Source: JAKZSU01 sp047517485
GTDB lineage: Bacteria > Pseudomonadota > Alphaproteobacteria > UBA7887
Assembly (NCBI GenBank): GCA_047517485.1
Contig: JAKZSU010000157.1
Coordinates: 1-12,117, forward strand
Length of the DNA stretch: 12,117 nt
Reading direction: 5' to 3'
A program made the position numbers and the translations under genes. This document shows, piece after piece, positions 7,602 to 12,117 of the stretch. A model generated the notes under the pieces. That model did not search any database. It was not told where the DNA came from and was given only the letters and a program-made list of their open reading frames with translations. Each line of letters starts with the position of its first letter. Position 1 is the stretch's first letter.

Positions 7602-7654
7602 GGCACAGTCTTCCCGCGCGCACCCAATTTTCGAGCGATGACAAAGGCGACCCC

Positions 7655-9229
7655 ATGGTCAAAGTGCTGATTTCCGACAAGTTGAGCCCGCAAGCGGCCG
7701 ACCTTCTGCGCTCACGCGGCATCGATGTCGATGTCGAGACCGGCCTCGACGAGGCGCAACTGATTGCCCGCATCGGCGATTACGAGGGCCTGGCGATCCG
7801 TTCGGCGACCAAGGTGACGAAAGCGGTGCTCGAAGCCGCCGGCGCTCTCAAAGTGGTCGGCCGAGCGGGCATCGGCACCGATAACGTCGATACGCCAGCA
7901 GCCACGGCGCGCGGTGTCGTGGTGATGAATACGCCGTTCGGCAATTCGGTCACCACGGCGGAACACGCGATCGCGATGATGTTCGCGCTGGCCCGCCAGA
8001 TCCCCCAAGCGGATCGCTCGACACGCGCCGGCAAATGGGAAAAGTCGCGCTTTATGGGGGTCGAGCTGTCGGGCAAGACCTTGGGCCTGATCGGTTGTGG
8101 CAATATCGGCTCGATCGTCGCCGAGCGGGCGCAGGCGCTGAAGTTGCGCGTCATCACCTATGATCCGTTTTTGTCGTACGAACGCGCGGCGGATCTCAAT
8201 GTCGAGAAAGTCGGGCTCGACGATTTGCTGGCGCGCGCCGACATCATCAGCCTGCATACCCCACTCAACGATGCCACTCGCGGCATCATCGATGCGAGCG
8301 CGCTCGCCAAGACCCGCAAGGGGGTCCGCATCGTCAATTGCGCGCGCGGCGGATTGGTCGTCGAGGCCGATCTCAAAGTGGCAATCGAGTCCGGCCATGT
8401 CTCGGGCGCGGCGCTCGACGTGTTCGAGACCGAACCGGCCGGCGAGAACCCCTTGTTCGCCCTCGATCAGGTGATCGCGACCCCGCATCTCGGCGCCTCG
8501 ACATCGGAAGCCCAAGAAAATGTAGCGGTGCAAGTGGCCGAGCAAATAGCGGACTATTTGTTGAGCGGCGCAGTCACCAACGCGCTCAACATGCCTTCGG
8601 TGTCGGCCGAGGACGCCCCGCGACTCAAACCCTACATGGTGCTCGCCGATCAACTCGGAAGTTTTGCCGGTCAGATCACCGAAACCAGCATCAAATCGGT
8701 GTCGATGCGCTTCGAGGGTCACGCGGCAACGCTCAACTGCCGCCCATTGTGCGCGATCATGCTACAGGGGTTGCTCAAACCACTGCTCGACTCGGTCAAC
8801 ATGGTAAACGCGCCGGTGATCGCGAAACAACGCGACATTGAAGTGAGCGAGACTCTCTACGATGGCCCGTGCGACTACTACACGCTGATTCGCCTGACCG
8901 TCACCACCGAAAAGCGGGTGCGGGAAATTTCCGGGACCTTGCTCGGGCAACGGCCGCGGATCACCGAGATCGAGGGCATTGCCATGGATGCCGCGCTCGG
9001 CCCGCATATGCTGTTCGTCAACAATCGCGACGCCCCCGGACTGATCGGCGCGTTCGCCAAGAAGATCGGCGATGCGGGGATCAACATCGCGACCTTCCAC
9101 CTTGGCCGACGCGACGAGACCAGCGACGCGATCGCCCTGGTCGAGGTCGATCAGCCGGTGCCCGACTCGCTGGTCGCCGAAGTCCGCGCGCTGCCCGACG
9201 TCGTTCGCGTCCAATCGCTCAGTTTCTGA
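7655..9229 (+). CDS. serA: D-3-phosphoglycerate dehydrogenase SerA (long form with ASB and ACT domains)
   Basis: SerA oxidises 3-phosphoglycerate to 3-phosphohydroxypyruvate with NAD, the first and usually serine-controlled step of serine synthesis. At 524 residues it is the long form: split substrate-binding domain, NAD-binding domain (about 100-285) with GLIGCGNIG at 144-152, an intervening ASB-type domain (about 310-450), and a C-terminal ACT domain (about 452-524, from HMLFVNNRDAPGLIGAF). The catalytic triad is R231 (NCARGG), E260 (VFETEP) and H278 (ATPHLGAST), with the same spacing as the human enzyme. The ACT domain suggests allosteric control, probably by serine. ATG 7655 is preceded by AAAGG seven bases upstream. 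It lies between serC and hisZ, probably in one operon. Confidence 0.97.
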   Translation: MVKVLISDKLSPQAADLLRSRGIDVDVETGLDEAQLIARIGDYEGLAIRSATKVTKAVLEAAGALKVVGRAGIGTDNVDTPAATARGVVVMNTPFGNSVTTAEHAIAMMFALARQIPQADRSTRAGKWEKSRFMGVELSGKTLGLIGCGNIGSIVAERAQALKLRVITYDPFLSYERAADLNVEKVGLDDLLARADIISLHTPLNDATRGIIDASALAKTRKGVRIVNCARGGLVVEADLKVAIESGHVSGAALDVFETEPAGENPLFALDQVIATPHLGASTSEAQENVAVQVAEQIADYLLSGAVTNALNMPSVSAEDAPRLKPYMVLADQLGSFAGQITETSIKSVSMRFEGHAATLNCRPLCAIMLQGLLKPLLDSVNMVNAPVIAKQRDIEVSETLYDGPCDYYTLIRLTVTTEKRVREISGTLLGQRPRITEIEGIAMDAALGPHMLFVNNRDAPGLIGAFAKKIGDAGINIATFHLGRRDETSDAIALVEVDQPVPDSLVAEVRALPDVVRVQSLSF

Positions 9230-9252
9230 GCCGCGTCGAAAGGGTCATATCA

Positions 9253-9285
9253 ATGATATTTGGTATAGACTTCGCCACGCCATGA
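9253..9285 (+). other. 10-codon reading frame overlapping the hisZ start
   Basis: GAAAGGG at 9238-9244, eight bases before an ATG at 9253, opens the frame MIFGIDFATP, whose TGA (9283-9285) overlaps the hisZ ATG as ATGA. hisZ itself has no Shine-Dalgarno sequence close to its ATG, so ribosomes finishing this short frame could re-initiate on hisZ. This is an inference from position. The frame shows no run of histidine codons, so a classical histidine attenuator is not supported. Confidence 0.35.
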
Positions 9286-10439
9286 CCGAATCCGAAAAAA
9301 AGGCCCTGCTACCGACTGGGCTCAGCGACCTGTTGCCGCCCGATGCCGACCATGAGGAGGCGATCACGCGGTGCCTGATGGACTGTTTTCGCGGCTACGG
9401 CTATTGGCGGGTCAAGCCGCCGCTGCTGGAATTCGAGGACGGGCTGATCGACGGCGTCGGAGCGATTTTGGCGAACCAGACATTTCGCCTGATGGATCCG
9501 GAATCGCAGCGCATGCTGGGCTTGCGCGCCGATATCACGCCGCAGATCGCGCGCATCACCAGCAGCCGGCTCGCCGCCGCGCCACGCCCGCTCAGACTGT
9601 GTTATGCCGGCGAAGTCCTGCGCCTCAAGGGCAATCAGGTGCGCGCCGAACGCCAATTCCGCCAGATCGGCGTGGAGTTGATCGGCTCGGCGCATGCGGC
9701 GACCGGCGACGCCGAGGTCATCGTCCTCGCCGCCGAGGCGCTCGCGGCGGTCGGCATCGACCAATTGTCGATCGACCTCAACATCCCGTCACTGGCGCGA
9801 ATCCTTTGCGACGCCATGGGTGTTGCGCCGGCGGTCTTGGCGCGCCTCCAAGGCGCGATCGATCGCAAGGATATCACCGCGCTGCTCGAGCTCGGTCGCG
9901 CGGACGATATAGCCGAGGCCACGCGGACCCTCGCGCGACTCTTGGAAGCGACGGGACCCGCCGAAGAGGGGCTCGCTTTGCTGGCGGCGCTCGAGCTGCC
10001 CGGCGAAGCCGACGCCTTGATCGCCCGATTGTCGGAGGTGGTGGACCTGGTGCGCAGCGACGCGCCCACCCTCGCCCTGACCATCGATCCGCTGGAAAGT
10101 CGGGGCTTCGCGTATCACACCGGGGTTTCATTCACCTTGTTCGGGGTCGCGGCGAGCGGTGAAGTCGGCTCGGGCGGGCGCTATCAAACCACCGGCGGCG
10201 AACCGGCGACCGGCTTTACCCTGTTTACCGACAGGGTGCTGCGCGCCAGTCCCGACGCGGACCAGACACCGGCGGTGTTCGTGCCGTTCGAGGCCCCGGT
10301 TGACGCGGCGGCCGATTTGCGCGGCGACGGCCGGATCGTCATCAAGGGTCTGGTGGCGGCCGATGACGACGCGGAAGAAGCCCGCCGCCTCGGTTGCGCC
10401 TATCTGTGGCGCGACGGCACGCTCGAACAGATGGAATAG
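9282..10439 (+). CDS. hisZ: ATP phosphoribosyltransferase regulatory subunit HisZ
   Basis: HisZ is a histidyl-tRNA synthetase paralogue that lacks aminoacylation. It binds the short catalytic HisG to form active, histidine-sensitive ATP phosphoribosyltransferase, the first enzyme of histidine synthesis. The 385-residue product has the class II synthetase core without the C-terminal anticodon-binding domain. It shows TGLSDLLPPDA at 12-22, LRADITPQIAR at 81-91 (motif 2 region), RAERQFRQIGVELIG at 121-135, and the glycine-rich GEVGSGGRYQTTGG at 293-306. It is shorter than HisRS and lacks the canonical histidine-A motif wording, which favours HisZ. The start at 9282 fits the family N-terminus but has no close Shine-Dalgarno. 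No hisG is visible in the window. purA follows 10 bases after the stop. Confidence 0.93.
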   Translation: MTESEKKALLPTGLSDLLPPDADHEEAITRCLMDCFRGYGYWRVKPPLLEFEDGLIDGVGAILANQTFRLMDPESQRMLGLRADITPQIARITSSRLAAAPRPLRLCYAGEVLRLKGNQVRAERQFRQIGVELIGSAHAATGDAEVIVLAAEALAAVGIDQLSIDLNIPSLARILCDAMGVAPAVLARLQGAIDRKDITALLELGRADDIAEATRTLARLLEATGPAEEGLALLAALELPGEADALIARLSEVVDLVRSDAPTLALTIDPLESRGFAYHTGVSFTLFGVAASGEVGSGGRYQTTGGEPATGFTLFTDRVLRASPDADQTPAVFVPFEAPVDAAADLRGDGRIVIKGLVAADDDAEEARRLGCAYLWRDGTLEQME

Positions 10440-10449
10440 GCGGCAGCGG

Positions 10450-11742
10450 ATGGCGAACGTGGTGGTTGTCGGCTCGCAGTGGGGCGACGAAGGCAAAGGC
10501 AAGATCGTCGACTGGTTGTCCGAGCGCGCGGATATCGTGGTGCGCTTCCAAGGCGGCCACAATGCCGGCCATACCCTGGTCATCGACGGTGTCACTTATA
10601 AGCTCAGCCTGTTGCCCTCCGGCGTGGTGCGCGGCGGCAAGCTGTCGGTCATCGGCAACGGCGTGGTGATCGATCCGTGGGCCTTGCTCGACGAAATCGA
10701 CCGGATTGCCGAACTCGGTGTCAAGGTCACGCCCAATGAGCTGCGCATCGCCGAAAATGCGTGTCTGATCTTGCCGCTTCATGGCGAGCTCGATCGCGGT
10801 CGCGAGACCCAACGCGGCACCAAGATGATCGGCACCACGGGGCGCGGCATCGGCCCCGCGTATGAGGACAAAATCGCCCGGCGTGCCGTACGATTGTGCG
10901 ATCTTTCCGACCCGGCGCTGTTGGCGGAGCGGGTGGACGCGGCGCTGGCGCATCATGCGCTGTTGCGCGGCGCGCTCGGACTCGATCCCGTCGATCCGGC
11001 GGCGCTGTGCGCGGCGCTCGGTGAAATCGCGCCGCGGCTGCTGGCGTTCTCGGGACCGGTCAGCCGCGACCTCGACGTGGCGCGGCGCGCCGGCAAACGG
11101 ATCCTTTTCGAGGGCGCCCAGGGCGCCATGCTCGACATCGATTACGGCACCTATCCGTTCGTCACGTCGTCGAACACCTTGGCCGGCGCAGCGACGGTGG
11201 GCTCCGGCCTCGGCCCCGGTGCGATCGATTATGTCTTGGGCATCACCAAGGCCTATACCACCCGTGTCGGCCAGGGCCCGTTTCCCACCGAACTCCACGA
11301 CGAGGTCGGCAAGACGCTCGGCGAGCGCGGCCATGAATTCGGCACCGTCACCGGGCGACAGCGGCGCTGCGGTTGGTTCGATGCGGTCCTGGTGCGCCAA
11401 GCGATCCGCCTCGGCGGCATCAACGGAATCGCGCTCACCAAGCTCGACGTGCTCGATGGTTTCGACGAATTAAAGGTGTGCGTCGGCTATACGATCAATG
11501 GCGAGAGCTATGATTATTTACCCGCCGCGCCGACCCTTCAGGCGGCGGCGATGCCGCATTACGAGACCCTTGAGGGGTGGCGCGACAGCACCCGCGGCGC
11601 GCGCAGTTGGGTCGAGCTGCCGGCGAGCGCGGTGAAATATATCCGCCGCATCGAAGAGCTGATCGGCGCGCCGGTCTCGCTGTTGTCAACCAGTCCCGAA
11701 CGCCAAGACACCATCCTCGTGCGCGATCCGTTCTCCGACTAG
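10450..11742 (+). CDS. purA: Adenylosuccinate synthetase PurA
   Basis: PurA joins IMP and aspartate using GTP to make adenylosuccinate, the first committed step to AMP. The 430-residue product is standard length. It shows the N-terminal GSQWGDEGKGK at 8-18 with catalytic D13, GGHNAGHT with H41, GTTGRGIGPAYEDK at 128-141, the TGRQRRCGWFD loop at 301-311, the guanine-recognition TKLD at 330-333, and STSPERQDTI at 413-422. D13 and H41 match the E. coli numbering. The ATG is preceded by AGGCGG six bases upstream, which overlaps the hisZ stop. The 10-base gap means it is cotranscribed with hisZ and probably with serC-serA. No clear intrinsic terminator follows on the plus strand. Confidence 0.98.
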   Translation: MANVVVVGSQWGDEGKGKIVDWLSERADIVVRFQGGHNAGHTLVIDGVTYKLSLLPSGVVRGGKLSVIGNGVVIDPWALLDEIDRIAELGVKVTPNELRIAENACLILPLHGELDRGRETQRGTKMIGTTGRGIGPAYEDKIARRAVRLCDLSDPALLAERVDAALAHHALLRGALGLDPVDPAALCAALGEIAPRLLAFSGPVSRDLDVARRAGKRILFEGAQGAMLDIDYGTYPFVTSSNTLAGAATVGSGLGPGAIDYVLGITKAYTTRVGQGPFPTELHDEVGKTLGERGHEFGTVTGRQRRCGWFDAVLVRQAIRLGGINGIALTKLDVLDGFDELKVCVGYTINGESYDYLPAAPTLQAAAMPHYETLEGWRDSTRGARSWVELPASAVKYIRRIEELIGAPVSLLSTSPERQDTILVRDPFSD

Positions 11743-11864
11743 TTTTAGAGGGCGATCACGCGCCGGCCAAGCTGTCTTCGGATAAGCTCGGGCGCGCGGT
11801 CGCGCTCGCCGAGCGGCGGAATGCAGTTTGGGTGTTTCTTGATCTAAATGGCTCTGGGGGCAGG

Positions 11865-11971
11865 AAAAAGCCCAAATCGCACTATTTTCCTAGTCGGTTC
11901 GTCGCCGATTCGATCGGCGGCGTGCGCGCGTGTGCGATTTGGAGAGCGACGATCACACTCATGGTCGAGAT
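11865..11971 (-). ncRNA. Candidate small RNA or terminator on the minus strand
   Basis: Read on the minus strand, the outer arm of the nested repeat is followed by GC and TTTTT (11869-11865), as in an intrinsic terminator. A TATAAG box lies at 11983-11978, with GAGTCA 17 bases farther upstream (only three of six -35 matches). Together they would define an RNA of about 107 bases starting near 11971. A 26-codon frame (11962-11882) lies within it but has no Shine-Dalgarno. The loop between the outer arms is long for a terminator, so this is a weak proposal. Confidence 0.25.
11872..11942. repeat. Nested inverted repeat (11-base outer arms, inner hairpin)
   Basis: CCAAATCGCAC at 11872-11882 and GTGCGATTTGG at 11932-11942 are perfect 11-base inverted repeats. 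Between them, 11900-11909 pairs with 11913-11922 around a TCG loop: nine Watson-Crick pairs and one G-U on the plus-strand RNA. The two stems nest into one two-tier structure. No target-site duplication flanks it, so a miniature transposon is not supported. Confidence 0.7.
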
Positions 11972-11999
11972 CGAGACCTTATACCACCGAGCGGAATGC

Positions 12000-12056
12000 C
12001 TGACTCACGTTGGGGATTCCCAAGCGGTCCGATCTCTGACTCAATGTGGTGAACCA
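12000..12056 (+). repeat. Direct repeat pair ahead of the transposase-like start
   Basis: CTGACTCA occurs at 12000-12007 and 12036-12043, exactly 36 bases apart. Extending the comparison over 21 bases, 14 positions agree (12000-12020 against 12036-12056). Two such copies just before a transposase start could be transposase-binding sites in an insertion sequence end. The exact terminal inverted repeat cannot be placed without the other end of the element. Confidence 0.5.
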
Positions 12057-12068
12057 ATGAGGTTCGCC

Positions 12069-12117
12069 ATGGCAGCGCCTATCGACTTACGGAACGATTT
12101 TGACAGCGTCTCACTGC
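12069..12117 (+). CDS. N-terminal fragment of an IS630-family-like transposase (cut by window edge)
   Basis: An ATG at 12069, six bases after a GAGG Shine-Dalgarno (12059-12062), opens a frame that runs off the window after 16 codons: MAAPIDLRNDFDSVSL. This resembles the N-terminus of a group of IS630-family transposases in alphaproteobacteria that begin with a short MxxPxxLRxDFD-type stretch before a helix-turn-helix domain. Only 16 residues are visible, so neither the catalytic DDE residues nor completeness can be judged. An in-frame ATG at 12057 would add four residues (MRFA) but has a poorer ribosome site. The family call rests on recognition of a short motif. Confidence 0.5.
   Translation, partial: MAAPIDLRNDFDSVSL

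Larger units (their letters stand above)
11743..12056. other. Noncoding stretch after purA
   Basis: These 314 bases contain no recognisable complete gene on either strand. One plus-strand frame (codons starting at 11745 and onward) stays open through the whole stretch into the transposase-like start at 12069, but its translation looks like nothing I know, and open frames are common in GC-rich DNA. The stretch holds a nested inverted repeat (11872-11942), a TTTGGG/CCCAAA repeat pair (11827-11832 and 11871-11876), and two copies of CTGACTCA near its right end. Confidence 0.6.

Noticed and set aside
11900..11922. Inner hairpin as a plus-strand Rho-independent terminator for purA
   Set aside because: The stem is good but it is followed by TGCGCGCGTG with no T tract and lies about 158 bases past the stop.
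11872..11942. A 71-base miniature transposon bounded by the 11-base inverted repeats
   Set aside because: The flanks show no target-site duplication, and the T tract next to one arm fits an RNA or terminator better.
1..12117. CRISPR arrays, tRNA or rRNA genes, and a TPP riboswitch upstream of thiD
   Set aside because: No regularly spaced repeats, tRNA-like arms, rRNA segments or thiamine riboswitch core were seen; thiD is embedded in an overlapping operon with no leader of its own.

Overview
The window is GC-rich, densely coding bacterial chromosome, most likely from an alphaproteobacterium. I infer this from the long alphaproteobacterial-type SerC, the serC-serA-hisZ-purA order (an arrangement I associate with Rhodospirillales and relatives), the presence of a HisZ regulatory subunit, and a SAM/cyclase/AAA/TPR multidomain protein of the kind common in alphaproteobacteria. 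No species can be named from the sequence alone.

Layout. The left quarter (118-3435, minus strand) is one 1105-residue signalling protein: SAM domain, class III nucleotide cyclase, STAND/AAA-type ATPase, TPR-like tail. A 124-base divergent intergenic region (3436-3559) separates it from a plus-strand operon, glmM-thiD-isomerase (3560-6353), whose three genes overlap by 4 bases (ATGA) at both junctions and are probably translationally coupled. After a 93-base gap with a well-spaced promoter candidate, a second plus-strand group follows: serC (6447-7601), serA (7655-9229), hisZ (9282-10439) and purA (10450-11742). The last 375 bases hold no complete gene. They contain a nested inverted repeat that could end a small minus-strand RNA, a pair of direct repeats, and the first codons of what looks like an IS630-family transposase cut off by the window edge.

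How the genes work together. GlmM makes glucosamine-1-phosphate for peptidoglycan and lipopolysaccharide precursors, and ThiD phosphorylates the pyrimidine half of thiamine. The third gene is a DsbA-fold, kappa-GST-like isomerase of unknown substrate. SerA and SerC catalyse the first two steps of serine synthesis from 3-phosphoglycerate. HisZ is the regulatory subunit of ATP phosphoribosyltransferase in histidine synthesis, and PurA commits IMP to AMP. The second group therefore links serine, histidine and purine metabolism; histidine synthesis consumes ATP and returns AICAR to the purine pathway.

Most of the window is ordinary housekeeping sequence, and I see no convincing new multigene system. 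The best leads are the altered substrate-specifying residue in the cyclase, the candidate small RNA or terminator after purA, the 10-codon reading frame that overlaps the hisZ start, and the partial transposon edge.
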